Below, piece after piece: positions 52,878 through 61,779 of a stretch of DNA of 64,000 nt (position 1 is the stretch's first letter; every line of letters begins with the position of its first letter). Source of the stretch: Halorientalis litorea. Lineage in GTDB: Archaea > Halobacteriota > Halobacteria > Halobacteriales > Haloarculaceae. The DNA is taken from positions 372,001 through 436,000 of the forward strand of contig NZ_CP095482.1 in assembly GCF_023028225.1 (NCBI RefSeq), given 5' to 3'. The notes beneath the pieces were generated by a model. It was not told the DNA's origin. It made no database searches and saw only the letters and a list, made by a program, of their open reading frames with translations. The translations under genes were made by a program, and so were the position numbers.

Positions 52878-53444
52878 TCAGGGACAGTCCGCGCCGTCGA
52901 GGGACTGCCGGTCTGTGCCCTGCTCGACGCGCCGGGTCGCGCCCGTCTCGGGCGTCACGAGCATCGCCCGCCCGCCGTACCCGTGAGTCTGGTCGTGTCC
53001 GCGGACGACGACACAGGACACGTCCGAGGGAACCGAAACGGTCGCGTCGCGTGTGAACGGTTGGCTGTCGTGTGGGTGCCGAAGGTCACGGCGGCCGAGT
53101 CGCGTGCCGTCGCGGCGTTCGACCTGCCACCAGTTCGCGTACCCCGGTTCGCCCTCGTCGTCGTGGTGGAGCGTCACCGCGAACCGATAGCCGTCGTCGG
53201 TCGGCATCGTCTCGACGCCGACGACGTTCGCCTCTCGCAGGTCGAGCGTCGCCGTCTCGGTGCCGGCCGTCTCGTCCTCGGCCTCCGTACCACCGTCCGA
53301 CGGCGAGTCGGACCCGTCCCTCGTCGTCTCCGGGTTCGTCGTCCCGTCGTCACCAGCGCTGCCGCACCCGGCGAGCGTACCGACTGCCGCCACTGCGACG
53401 CCGCGGCGGAGGAACCGACGGCGGGACACCGTGAGTTCGGGCAT
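52878..53444 (-). CDS. Small Tat lipoprotein
   Basis: 188 residues. SRRRFLRRGVAVAAVGTLAGC has the twin-Arg consensus and a lipobox. A Thr/Asp/Glu-rich linker (~30-65) precedes a compact domain with two Cys residues (VSCVVVRGHDQTHGYGGRAM; ending DGADCP). Function unknown. Its stop is one base from the stop of the convergent regulator gene. Confidence 0.75.
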   Translation of the reverse strand: MPELTVSRRRFLRRGVAVAAVGTLAGCGSAGDDGTTNPETTRDGSDSPSDGGTEAEDETAGTETATLDLREANVVGVETMPTDDGYRFAVTLHHDDEGEPGYANWWQVERRDGTRLGRRDLRHPHDSQPFTRDATVSVPSDVSCVVVRGHDQTHGYGGRAMLVTPETGATRRVEQGTDRQSLDGADCP

Positions 53445-53490
53445 ACGACTGGTACCGCAGAGAGGTAGTTAAGCGGTGGCTCCCGTCGGC

Positions 53491-54633
53491 TCACTGTACA
53501 ATTGTGGAGACGAGTTGAAACTGCTGGACGGTGGCGGCCGTTAGCTGGAAGGCAGCGAGCGAGAGGACCGGAATCCAGACTGACCGCGTTCGGTCGTACG
53601 CGACTGCGGCGATGCCGACGACGGCCGTCTGTGCCACGGCGAAACTCACCAACGACGCGAGGTCCGACACGGCGAGTTGGACGACCACGGCCAGCAGCGA
53701 GACGACGGCGAACCCGAGGAGTGCCGCGACGCCTGGCCCAGCAGTGTCGGGCAGTGACGGGTCGAGCGCGGTCCAGAGGGAACCGACGAGTGCGGCGACG
53801 AGCAGGACGAGGCCGATACCGACGGCGACGGGCACGAACGAGAGGATGTCGGTCACGAACCCCAGTGTTCCGGTGACGGCCAGCCTGTAGGTGCCGACCA
53901 ACACGGTGACGACGGCGACGACTTCGCCGGAGGGTGCGTTCTGCCGGAGGGATTCCTGTACTGCCCCGAAGAACACCAGCCCAGTCCCGACGGCACCGAC
54001 GAGGACGGGAACGACAGTATCCTGGAGGAACCCCGCCGTCGAAATCAACTGTGCGGACAGGAACGTCCCGCGGAGCCACCGCATCGACTCGGTGGGTACG
54101 ACGGCGGCGACACCGACTGCCGCCGCGACGACCAGCACTGGGCCGAGGACGGCCCCCGCGACGACGGGGGCCGCGTTACGGCTCGGGAGGGACAGACGGA
54201 GGTCGAACCCGCTGGCTCGCGCGTACGCACCCGCCAGTAGTCCCATCACTGCGGTCGCTATCGCGGGGGCCAGCCATTCGGAGACGGGAAGTGACACCGT
54301 GCTGTGCAGGTAGTAGAAGGCGACGAGGAGCAGGCCGGTCAGCGACAGGCCGATTCGAGCCAGCTCGAACCAGTCGAGTCCCACGTCCGAGACACGCGTG
54401 AGGGCGGCGTACGCGACGCCGAGGCCGGCCATCGCGAGGAGGGTGGCGGCGGCCGTCCCGAAGAGTCGCGCGCTCAGGACCACCGGCACTATGTTGGCGA
54501 TAGTTCGGGAGACACTGGTCAACACGAGTTGTGCGACTGCCACCGCGAGCAAGAGCGCGTACAGCGACGCGTACTCGGCGAGCGAGGGGGCGTCGGGTTC
54601 GGGGGAGACCCAACTGGTCGGTTGGAGGGCCAT
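53491..54633 (-). CDS. Multi-pass membrane protein, unknown
   Basis: 380 residues, about 10 hydrophobic helices and very few charged residues. The start MALQPTSWVSPEPDAPSL is followed by the first helix. Segment FFGAVQESLRQ recalls the EExxxR region of CPBP-type membrane proteases, but the Glu pair is not kept, so that assignment is not made. The TATA-like AAAAAAGTAT element before glyA is downstream of it. Function unknown. Confidence 0.7.
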   Translation of the reverse strand: MALQPTSWVSPEPDAPSLAEYASLYALLLAVAVAQLVLTSVSRTIANIVPVVLSARLFGTAAATLLAMAGLGVAYAALTRVSDVGLDWFELARIGLSLTGLLLVAFYYLHSTVSLPVSEWLAPAIATAVMGLLAGAYARASGFDLRLSLPSRNAAPVVAGAVLGPVLVVAAAVGVAAVVPTESMRWLRGTFLSAQLISTAGFLQDTVVPVLVGAVGTGLVFFGAVQESLRQNAPSGEVVAVVTVLVGTYRLAVTGTLGFVTDILSFVPVAVGIGLVLLVAALVGSLWTALDPSLPDTAGPGVAALLGFAVVSLLAVVVQLAVSDLASLVSFAVAQTAVVGIAAVAYDRTRSVWIPVLSLAAFQLTAATVQQFQLVSTIVQ

Positions 54634-54695
54634 ATTTCCGTCTCGTCTGTCAGTGCTGAAAAAAGTATCCGCCTATCGGACCGCCGACACGCCAG

Positions 54696-55943
54696 TCACT
54701 GGTACAGCGGGTGGTCGTCGGTCAGCGCGGAGACACGGGCGGAAGCATCGGCCTTCACGTCCTCGTCGTCGTGGGCGTCCACCACGTCGGCGATGATGTC
54801 GGCCACCTCGCGGCAGGCCGCCTCGTCGAAACCGCGGGTCGTGAGGCCGGGCGTCCCGGCACGGATGCCCGAGGGGTTGAACGCCGAGCGCGTCTCACCC
54901 GGCACGGTGTTTGCGTTGAGGACGACGCCGACTTCCTCCAGTGCTGCCTCGGCGTCCTTGCCGGTGGTGTCGGGGTGGGAGTCGCGCAGGTCCACGAGGA
55001 CGAGGTGGTTGTCGGTCCCGCCCGAAACCAGCGAGAAGCCCCGCTCCTGTAGCTGGTCGCCGAGTGCTTTGGCGTTGTCGACGGTCTGTGCCGCGTAGGC
55101 CTCGAACTCGGGTTCGAGAGCCTCCTTGAATCCGACTGCCTTCCCGGCGACGTTGTGCATCAGCGGGCCACCCTGGCCGCCGGGGAAGACGGCGGCGTCG
55201 ATGTCGTCGGCGTACGCCTCGTCGCACATGATGATGCCGCCACGGCCCGCGCGGATGGTCTTGTGCGTCGACCCGGTGACGAAGTCGGCGACGCCGACGG
55301 GCGACTGGTGGACGCCCGCGGCGACCAGTCCCGTGATGTGGGCGATGTCCGCGAGGTGGTAGGCGTCGGTTGCGTCGGCGGCCTCCTGAATCGCTTCGAA
55401 GTCCACCTCGCGCGGGTACGCGGAGTAACCCGAGACGATGATGTCGGGGTCGAAGTCCTCGGCGTGTTCGCGGAGCGCGTCGTAGTCGATGTAGCCGGAG
55501 TCGGCGTCGACTTCGTACTGTTCGACTTCGTAGAACTGGCCGGTGAAGTTCGCGGGGTGGCCGTGGCTGAGGTGGCCGCCGTGGTTCAAATCGAGCGAGA
55601 GAATCTTGTCGCCGGGTTCGAGGACGGCGTAGTAGACACCTTGATTCGCCTGTGTCCCGGAGTGTGGCTGGACGTTGACGTGTTCTGCTCCCCAGAGTTC
55701 TTTCGCGCGCTCGATGGCGAGGTTCTCCACCTCGTCGGCGTACTCACAGCCGGCGTAGTAGCGCTCGCCGGGGTAGCCCTCGGCGTACTTGTTCGTCAGG
55801 GCACTCCCCTGTGCCTCCAGTACCGCCTCGCTGACGTGGTTCTCGCTCGCAATCATCGCGAGCGTGTCGTTCTGCCGGTCGACTTCGCCCGCAAGCGCGT
55901 CCGCGACCGCTGGGTCGACTTCCCTGATAGCCTCGTAGTCCAT
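54696..55943 (-). CDS. glyA: Serine hydroxymethyltransferase
   Basis: 415 residues. The family start (LAMIASENHVSEAVLEAQGS), NKYAEGYPGERYYAGCEYAD, and the PLP lysine in VTGSTHKTIRAGRGG are all present. It converts serine and tetrahydrofolate (or tetrahydromethanopterin-type carriers in other archaea) to glycine and a methylene carrier. The ATG of MDYEAIREVDPAV is taken as start; upstream codons lack a promoter match. Confidence 0.97.
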   Translation of the reverse strand: MDYEAIREVDPAVADALAGEVDRQNDTLAMIASENHVSEAVLEAQGSALTNKYAEGYPGERYYAGCEYADEVENLAIERAKELWGAEHVNVQPHSGTQANQGVYYAVLEPGDKILSLDLNHGGHLSHGHPANFTGQFYEVEQYEVDADSGYIDYDALREHAEDFDPDIIVSGYSAYPREVDFEAIQEAADATDAYHLADIAHITGLVAAGVHQSPVGVADFVTGSTHKTIRAGRGGIIMCDEAYADDIDAAVFPGGQGGPLMHNVAGKAVGFKEALEPEFEAYAAQTVDNAKALGDQLQERGFSLVSGGTDNHLVLVDLRDSHPDTTGKDAEAALEEVGVVLNANTVPGETRSAFNPSGIRAGTPGLTTRGFDEAACREVADIIADVVDAHDDEDVKADASARVSALTDDHPLYQ

Positions 55944-56029
55944 ACCGTGACTACGACGCTGGGCAGTCAATAATCTACCTTTCTGCGACAGCGGGGACCC
56001 GCCGTGCCAGCGGCGAAAGCACTTAATGA

Positions 56030-56064
56030 CCCGGCTATATCCCGACCGAAAGGTAATGCGACAG
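56030..56064 (+). promoter_or_regulatory. Candidate promoter of the CHAT-like gene
   Basis: GGCTATATCC (56033-56042) is a TATA-like element; a transcript would begin near 56062-56066. That point coincides with an in-frame GTG (56064), so a leaderless start 24 bp before the chosen ATG is possible. Confidence 0.4.
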
Positions 56065-56087
56065 TGCGTCGAGAGGGAAGACGAGGC

Positions 56088-57779
56088 ATGAGTTCCGGGG
56101 TGGCGAGCGAACGGGGGAACGGAGTCGCCGGTACCGACGGGGACGGTCCGACGATTACCGTCCCCCCGACGCTGGAGGGCGTCGCGGCCGGACTCTCTCA
56201 TCTCTCGGCGGCCCTCGAAACGACCGGGCCAGCACGCTCACACCCGTCGATGCGTGGCCGTCCGCCCGCGCTCGAACTCGGGGCGGAGTTATCGATACCC
56301 GATGCGGTTCGGGACGACGTGCCGGAGACGGGCATCGAACTCCACGTCCCGCCGGAACTGGACTACCTGTTCGTCGTGGCACCGCTCGCGTACTACCTCG
56401 GTGCGGAGGTGAAACTCGACGCCCACGGACCGCCGCGGCTGTTCGTCCCGGAGACGGGTATCGAGTGCCGGTTCCGGGAGTTGCCGACCTTCCAGCACGG
56501 CGTCGGGCGGGTGCTCCGCCGGGTGTTCTTCCTCGACTCGCTCGTCAGGGAGCACGCGCCGCCAGCGCGACGCGGGGAGTTGCTCGACCAGTTCGGCCTC
56601 GACGCCGAGCGAATGCGTGCCCTCCGGTCGGTCGAGCGGTTGGGGGAGTACTTCTGGCTGGCCGACGCCGACTTGGACGAGCATTTGCCCGAGTGGCAGT
56701 TCTCGACGTACGCTGACCCCGAGATGGAGAACGTCCAGTGTCTCCCCGACCTCCTCGATTCGCTGAGCCTCGTCTACCTGCCCGAGGCGACGGAACTCGG
56801 GGAGCCGGACCTGCTCGACCGGGCACTGACCGACTTCTACCGGTCGGGCAGTCCCACACGGCAACCGGTCCAGTCGGTAGACGTGTTGGACCCCGAGTTA
56901 CAGGCAGGACAGGTGCACGGGTGGCTGGCCGCGGGGACGCCGATAGACGCGTTCAAGATGACGCCGCGGGCCGTCGAGAACCGCCGGACGTACGAGCGAC
57001 GCCACGACGGCGCGGACGAACTCGACGTGACCGTCGTCCTCAACGACGACGCGATGCGGGAAGAACATGCGGCCGTGGCGGACATCTACCGCGAGCGGGC
57101 GGCCGACCGTCCGCTGTCGGTGACGGTTCGAGAGCGACTCACGACGCGGGAACTCGCGGACGTGTTCGCCACGCCGACGGACTTCGTTCACTACATCGGC
57201 CACTGTGACCGGGACGGACTGGCCTGTCCCGACGGGCGGTTCTCGGCGGCGACGCTCGACACCTGCGAGGCTCGCACCTTCTTCCTGAACGCCTGTGGCT
57301 CCTACCACGAGGGCACCGAACTGGTCGAACGGGGGAGCGTCGGCGGTGCCGTCACGCTCAGCAAAGTCCTCGACGAACAGGCCGCCAAAGTCGGGACGGC
57401 CTTCGCGCGACTCCTCGTCCACGGGTTCGGCCTCGAACCGGCGATGCAGTTGGCGCGACGGCGCGTCATGATGGGGAAAGACTACGCCGTCGTCGGGGAC
57501 GGAACCTACACCCTCACGGCACCCGAGCAGACGCCCGTCGTCGGCTGGCTCGAAACACGCACGGACGGGTACGAGTTGACCTGCGAGGCGGCCCCGACCC
57601 GGCGGACCGGCGGGACGTTCCAGTCGCCCTGCGGTGATACGTCCTACCTCACCGGGACGGCGGCCACACAGTCGCTCGACACTGGAGAACTAACCGAAAT
57701 ACTGGCCGAGAGCGATTTCCCGGTCGTCTACGGCGGCGACTTCCACTGGTCGAGTGAACTCGTCGACTCCCTCGACTGA
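56088..57779 (+). CDS. CHAT-like (caspase-fold) cysteine protease candidate
   Basis: 563 residues from the ATG (MSSGVASERGNG). The C-terminal part has the caspase-fold pattern: a strand ending in DFVHYIGHCDRDGL gives His372, and RTFFLNACGSYHEG gives Cys403, the expected His/Cys dyad. The region GSVGGAVTLSKVLDEQAAKV and the following helix with FARLLVHGFGLEPAMQLARR match the CHAT scaffold after the Cys. The His-Cys spacing (31) is short for CHAT. The N-terminal ~330 residues are helical and unknown. No toxin or gasdermin neighbour is seen; proteolysis is inferred from motif order only. The protein ends at VDSLD. Confidence 0.75.
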   Translation: MSSGVASERGNGVAGTDGDGPTITVPPTLEGVAAGLSHLSAALETTGPARSHPSMRGRPPALELGAELSIPDAVRDDVPETGIELHVPPELDYLFVVAPLAYYLGAEVKLDAHGPPRLFVPETGIECRFRELPTFQHGVGRVLRRVFFLDSLVREHAPPARRGELLDQFGLDAERMRALRSVERLGEYFWLADADLDEHLPEWQFSTYADPEMENVQCLPDLLDSLSLVYLPEATELGEPDLLDRALTDFYRSGSPTRQPVQSVDVLDPELQAGQVHGWLAAGTPIDAFKMTPRAVENRRTYERRHDGADELDVTVVLNDDAMREEHAAVADIYRERAADRPLSVTVRERLTTRELADVFATPTDFVHYIGHCDRDGLACPDGRFSAATLDTCEARTFFLNACGSYHEGTELVERGSVGGAVTLSKVLDEQAAKVGTAFARLLVHGFGLEPAMQLARRRVMMGKDYAVVGDGTYTLTAPEQTPVVGWLETRTDGYELTCEAAPTRRTGGTFQSPCGDTSYLTGTAATQSLDTGELTEILAESDFPVVYGGDFHWSSELVDSLD

Positions 57780-57934
57780 GAGCCTGCGCCACCGTGACTT
57801 CCTTACAGAACCACCGTGACCAACAGGTCCGTTTTTCTAACTTACCCTATCATTAATGATATCGGAGTGGTGGATAAACTCTATTCACGACTCTTGTGAT
57901 TTTCGGCGCTTCCCGTGTTATTACTTGTGAAATG

Positions 57935-57980
57935 GCCGGTAAAATTAAATGGGTCTGACTGGTAGATACGCATCATAGTC
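57935..57980 (+). promoter_or_regulatory. Candidate promoter of tbsP
   Basis: The run GTAAAATTAAATGGG (57938-57952) is centred about 35 bases before the ATG. The whole 201-bp gap after the CHAT-like gene is gene-free and AT-richer than its surroundings, so it may hold operator sites for autoregulation. Confidence 0.45.
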
Positions 57981-58799
57981 ATGAGTGAGAACGAAATCGC
58001 CGACAGCACTGGTGAGTTACTGACGCGGGCACTCTCGGCCGCGTCCGAACCCGTCTACGTCGTCGGGCCGTCGGCGGATATCGTCGACGACCTCGTATCG
58101 GTCATGTCCGAAGCGAGCGACCTCGCACCCGTCCGGTTGCTCGCCGCCGAGCGACCGCTGAAGGACGCGATGAGCGACTTCATCGTCGCCAGCAGAGCGG
58201 CCGACCTCGTCGAAAACGACCAGTTGGCACTGCGGACAGTCGACACTCCGAGCGAGAACCCGCTGCTCGTCACGGCCACTGACGTAGCCGCCGTGGTCAC
58301 GGTCGCGGGCCGCGTCGCGGGGCTGAGTACCGACGACGACTCGTTCGTATCCGACGCCCGCGACCAGTACGGCGCGGTATGGGAGGGAGCGAAGGCGTTC
58401 GACCTCAGGACGCCCGGACTCTCCGCGGTCCAGTCGACGCTCACCGAGGACCTCGGCGACGCGACGGCGACGGACTTCGGAGCGATTCTCGACTCGCTCC
58501 AGACCGCCCGAGGGAACGGCGACGGACTGGACGAGGTGACCATCACCCTCCTCGCGGCCGCAAAGAACGGCGAACTCCTCTACGACATCAGCAAGTGGGG
58601 CGAAGACATCGGCCTCGCCTCGAAAGCGACGTTCTCGCGCACCAAGACGGAACTCGAAGAGATGGGACTCATCGACACCGAGAAAGTCCCCATCGACGTC
58701 GGCCGTCCACGGCTCCGGCTGATGCTCGGTGACGACCGGCTGACCGACGCCGACGCGGACGAACTCGCGAGCGTCGCCCAGAGCCTACTCGCCAGTTAA
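57981..58799 (+). CDS. tbsP: Transcriptional regulator TbsP (DUF5821 type)
   Basis: 272 residues. The N-terminal two thirds (LLTRALSAASEPVYVVGPSA; ATDVAAVVTVAG) match the haloarchaeal DUF5821 family, named TbsP after its link to the sugar regulator TrmB in Haloferax. A winged-helix domain (~190-255; LLAAAKNGELLYDISKWGED, then SRTKTELEEMGLIDTE) lies at the C-terminus. It probably controls sugar and central carbon genes. The YcaO gene follows after 38 bp. Confidence 0.75.
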   Translation: MSENEIADSTGELLTRALSAASEPVYVVGPSADIVDDLVSVMSEASDLAPVRLLAAERPLKDAMSDFIVASRAADLVENDQLALRTVDTPSENPLLVTATDVAAVVTVAGRVAGLSTDDDSFVSDARDQYGAVWEGAKAFDLRTPGLSAVQSTLTEDLGDATATDFGAILDSLQTARGNGDGLDEVTITLLAAAKNGELLYDISKWGEDIGLASKATFSRTKTELEEMGLIDTEKVPIDVGRPRLRLMLGDDRLTDADADELASVAQSLLAS

Positions 58800-58808
58800 T
58801 CCCCGCGC

Positions 58809-58814
58809 TTTTTT
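58809..58814 (+). terminator. T-tract between tbsP and the YcaO gene
   Basis: A T6 run 10 bp after the tbsP stop resembles archaeal T-tract termination and may attenuate read-through into the next gene. Confidence 0.35.
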
Positions 58815-58837
58815 CCCGGGCCGCCCTCGCCCCGGTC

Positions 58838-60553
58838 ATGACAGTCGCTCTCGTCGGGTCCGGTCCGGCGCGTGACGCAGTTGCCGCCGCCCTCGCGGAC
58901 GTCTCCGAACCCGTCGCCGACGTAGACCCCGGTGGCATCGCCGGTGCCGACCTCGCCGTCGTCGTCGGGACGGCCGGCGACGCGGCGTTCCGACGGGCGA
59001 ACGAGACGGCCCGCGAGTCCGACTGCCCGTGGCTGGCGGTCGAATTGGGCGGACTCGGCGGGTTCCCAGTCGTCGAGGCGGCGGTCACCGGCTTCGGCCC
59101 GACGGCGGGCTGTTACGAGTGTCTCCGGGCGCGCGTCGCGGCGAACGCCGAGACGGACCACGGTGGGACGGTCGACCCGTCGCCCGAAACCGCGCGCTTC
59201 GCAGGGGCCGTCGCTGGCCGCGAAGCCGTCCGCTTCCTCGCCGGCCACGACTCCATCGTGGCGGGTGGCATCGTCGAGGTCCCACACACGCGACGGCAGT
59301 TCCTCCCGGTCCCCGACTGTTCGTGTGCGGCCGCCCGGGACCGGTCGCTCGCGGTCGAGTCGGTCGACCGCACGCTGGAAGAATCGCTCGCCCGCGCCGA
59401 GCAGGCGGTCGACGAACGCGTCGGCGTCGTCGCGGAGGTCGGGGAGTTCGAATCGTTCCCGGCCCCGTACTACCTCGCCACGCTCGCCGACACGAGCGGG
59501 TTCAGCGACGCCACGGCCGGGCCACAGGCCGCAGGCGTCGACGCCGACTGGAACGCCGCGTTCATGGCCGCCCTGGGTGAGGGCCTCGAACGGTACTGCG
59601 CGGGCGTCTACCGGACGGCCGCGCTTGAGCGAGCGACGCCCGCCGACGTAGCGGGTGCCGTTCATCCCTCAGTATTCGTCCGGCCCGACGACGGCTGGGC
59701 CGACCCCAGCGCGGCGACGGCCATCCCGTGGGTCACGGGTCGGAACCTCGCCACTGAGGAACGCGTCCGGATTCCGGCCGAGTTCGTCCACTTTCCACCA
59801 CCGGAGAGACGGTTCCGGCCCGCGGTGACGACGGGGCTGGGACTGGGCAACGGCACTGTCGAGGCCCTCCTCAGCGGCCTCTACGAGACGGTCGAACGCG
59901 ACGCCGCGATGCTCGCGTGGTACTCGACGTTCGAGCCGCTCGGCCTCGATGTTTCCCACGAGGGGTTCGAGTCGCTGGCGGCCCGTGCCGAGTCGGAGGG
60001 GCTGTCGGTGACGCCGCTGCTCCTCACGCAGGACGTGGACGTACCGGTGGTGGCCGTCGCCGTCACCCGTGAGACGTGGCCGCGGCTGGCATTCGGGCTG
60101 AGTGCGCACCTCGACGCGACCCGCGCCGCCCGCGACGCGCTGGAGGAGGCTCTCCAGAACTGGGTCGAACTCCGTGCGATGGGAGAGGCCGAAGCCGCCG
60201 ACGCAGACGGTACCATCGGCCGGTACGCGCGCTCTCCCGGCGACGCGGCCGCGTTCGCGAATCCCGCGGACGTAATTCCCGCGGCGAGCGTCGGCCCCGA
60301 GACGGTACCCACGGGCGAGGCCCACCTCGAAGCGGTCGTCGAGCGGGTCACCGACGCTGGACTGTCGGCCTACGGGGCGCGGACGACGACGCGCGACGTG
60401 GCGGCAGTCGGCTTCGAGGCGGTCCGGGTACTCGTTCCGGCGGCACAACCGCTGTTCTTCGACGACCCCTACTTCGGGGAGCGAGCGGCGACGGTGCCCG
60501 AGGCGTTGGGCTTCGAACCGCGACTCGACCGGGCACACCACCCGTTCCCTTAG
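58838..60553 (+). CDS. YcaO-domain protein fused to a cyclodehydratase-like N-terminal domain
   Basis: 571 residues. The N-terminal ~180 residues are a ThiF/E1-like fold of the kind found in azole cyclodehydratase partners: Rossmann-type VALVGSGPARDAVAAAL, and Cys pairs in TAGCYECLRARV and DCSCAAA that could hold zinc. The YcaO part (~195-571) shows ALGEGLERYCAG, LYETVERDAAMLAWY and ALEEALQNWVELRAM, the ATP-binding helices of the family. The protein ends -HPFP, reminiscent of the Pro-rich tail of azoline-forming YcaO enzymes. A thiazole/oxazole peptide-modifying or a thioamidation role is possible; no precursor peptide gene was found nearby. Convergent with the DUF63 gene (4-bp overlap). Confidence 0.88.
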   Translation: MTVALVGSGPARDAVAAALADVSEPVADVDPGGIAGADLAVVVGTAGDAAFRRANETARESDCPWLAVELGGLGGFPVVEAAVTGFGPTAGCYECLRARVAANAETDHGGTVDPSPETARFAGAVAGREAVRFLAGHDSIVAGGIVEVPHTRRQFLPVPDCSCAAARDRSLAVESVDRTLEESLARAEQAVDERVGVVAEVGEFESFPAPYYLATLADTSGFSDATAGPQAAGVDADWNAAFMAALGEGLERYCAGVYRTAALERATPADVAGAVHPSVFVRPDDGWADPSAATAIPWVTGRNLATEERVRIPAEFVHFPPPERRFRPAVTTGLGLGNGTVEALLSGLYETVERDAAMLAWYSTFEPLGLDVSHEGFESLAARAESEGLSVTPLLLTQDVDVPVVAVAVTRETWPRLAFGLSAHLDATRAARDALEEALQNWVELRAMGEAEAADADGTIGRYARSPGDAAAFANPADVIPAASVGPETVPTGEAHLEAVVERVTDAGLSAYGARTTTRDVAAVGFEAVRVLVPAAQPLFFDDPYFGERAATVPEALGFEPRLDRAHHPFP

Positions 60554-61686
60554 ATTCCGAACGTCGCCCGCACCACGTCACGGGTGCCGGGCCCGAGGCC
60601 GACGGCGACGATGGCGACGAGGAGGAGCAACGTGTAGCGCGGGCTCTCCTCGAAGATTTCGGCGTCGAATATCCAGACGACGGCCAACGCGACGAGGAGT
60701 TTCACGACGAGGAAGGGCCACGACGATCCAGTGACCGCGAGTACCGACTGCGGGAGGAGCGATTCGGTCGTGCGCACGATGAACGCGTTCGCGGGGTGTT
60801 TGGGAACGTAGTTGAGGTTCACGCCGAGGACACCGAGCCAATCGGCGGCGACGACGTTCGCCACACCGTCGATGGCGTGACCCCACAGCACGACGAGGCC
60901 GAGTATCCCCGTCCCGGCGTTGATGTTCGGGGCGAACCGCTCCGTCACGACGTAGATACCCCCGGCGAGGAAGGACGCCACGACGACGACGACGGTGAGA
61001 ATCTGCGGGTGGAACGCCACGTAGTCGGCAGTCAGGCCCTGCGAGAGGAGGAACCCGAAAGTGACGAGGAAGGCCCCGCTCCCCATCGCCGCGAGCGGTC
61101 GGATGTGCCCCTCCGTGTAGCCGTTTCGCTGGAGCCAGATGGCCGCGACGAGGGACCCCAGCGTCACGAGGAAGACGGTGACGTAGATGAGCGGGCTGAT
61201 TAAGAAGGTGTTCAGCGGGTAACTGATGGCCTGTGTCGCCCCCTCGGGGACGGCGTCGTTCGCGTCCTCGACGGCCCGGAGGACACCGCCGAAGAGCATG
61301 AACGGAACCAGCGCGACGAGGAGTCTGCGGTCAGTTCCGACCCTGAGCCGCCGTACCAACTGGAGGACGCCGACCAGCGCGAACAGGAGGACAATCATGT
61401 ACCCCACCTCGGAGACGAGCGTGTAGCCCGGTTCGGCGACGACGAGGCCCTGCTCGACGGCGGCCTGACAGCTGCCCTCCGAGTACAGCAACTGTACGGT
61501 TCCGTCGTTCACGGCACAGAGAGCGTTGTGTGCGTCGGCGTAGACTGGTCCCCAGAAGTAGTGCCAGACGAACCCGCGATACACCTGCGCGGGGAAAAGG
61601 AGCGACCCGAGAGCGAGGACGGCGACGGCAGCCACGGCCGTCCCGACCCACGCCCGTCCGGCGTCGACTCGTTCTGTCACCTGCAT
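60550..61686 (-). CDS. DUF63-family integral membrane protein
   Basis: 378 residues with about 9-10 hydrophobic helices. LFPAQVYRGFVWHYFWGPVYADAHN is split by the family HYFWGP motif, and LLVALVPFMLFGGVLRAVEDAN carries conserved polar residues within the membrane. DUF63 is widespread in haloarchaea with no proven activity. Its ATG (MQVTERVDAGRAW) is clear of other genes upstream (93 bp to the lipoprotein stop). Confidence 0.88.
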   Translation of the reverse strand: MQVTERVDAGRAWVGTAVAAVAVLALGSLLFPAQVYRGFVWHYFWGPVYADAHNALCAVNDGTVQLLYSEGSCQAAVEQGLVVAEPGYTLVSEVGYMIVLLFALVGVLQLVRRLRVGTDRRLLVALVPFMLFGGVLRAVEDANDAVPEGATQAISYPLNTFLISPLIYVTVFLVTLGSLVAAIWLQRNGYTEGHIRPLAAMGSGAFLVTFGFLLSQGLTADYVAFHPQILTVVVVVASFLAGGIYVVTERFAPNINAGTGILGLVVLWGHAIDGVANVVAADWLGVLGVNLNYVPKHPANAFIVRTTESLLPQSVLAVTGSSWPFLVVKLLVALAVVWIFDAEIFEESPRYTLLLLVAIVAVGLGPGTRDVVRATFGI

Positions 61687-61779
61687 ACCCGAAGTCCCGT
61701 AATCCGGCCGTTTGACGTTTCCGGTCGTGTGCGCCGTCGGGACACCGCGGGGCAGGACAGCAGGGCGAGAGCCTACCGG

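Noticed and set aside
53491..54633. CPBP intramembrane protease
   Set aside because: One segment (VQESLRQ) recalls the motif but the paired Glu and later His motifs are not evident.
57780..61779. Short precursor peptide for the YcaO enzyme
   Set aside because: No short frame with a start, leader-like helix and Cys/Ser/Thr core was found outside shadows of the larger genes.
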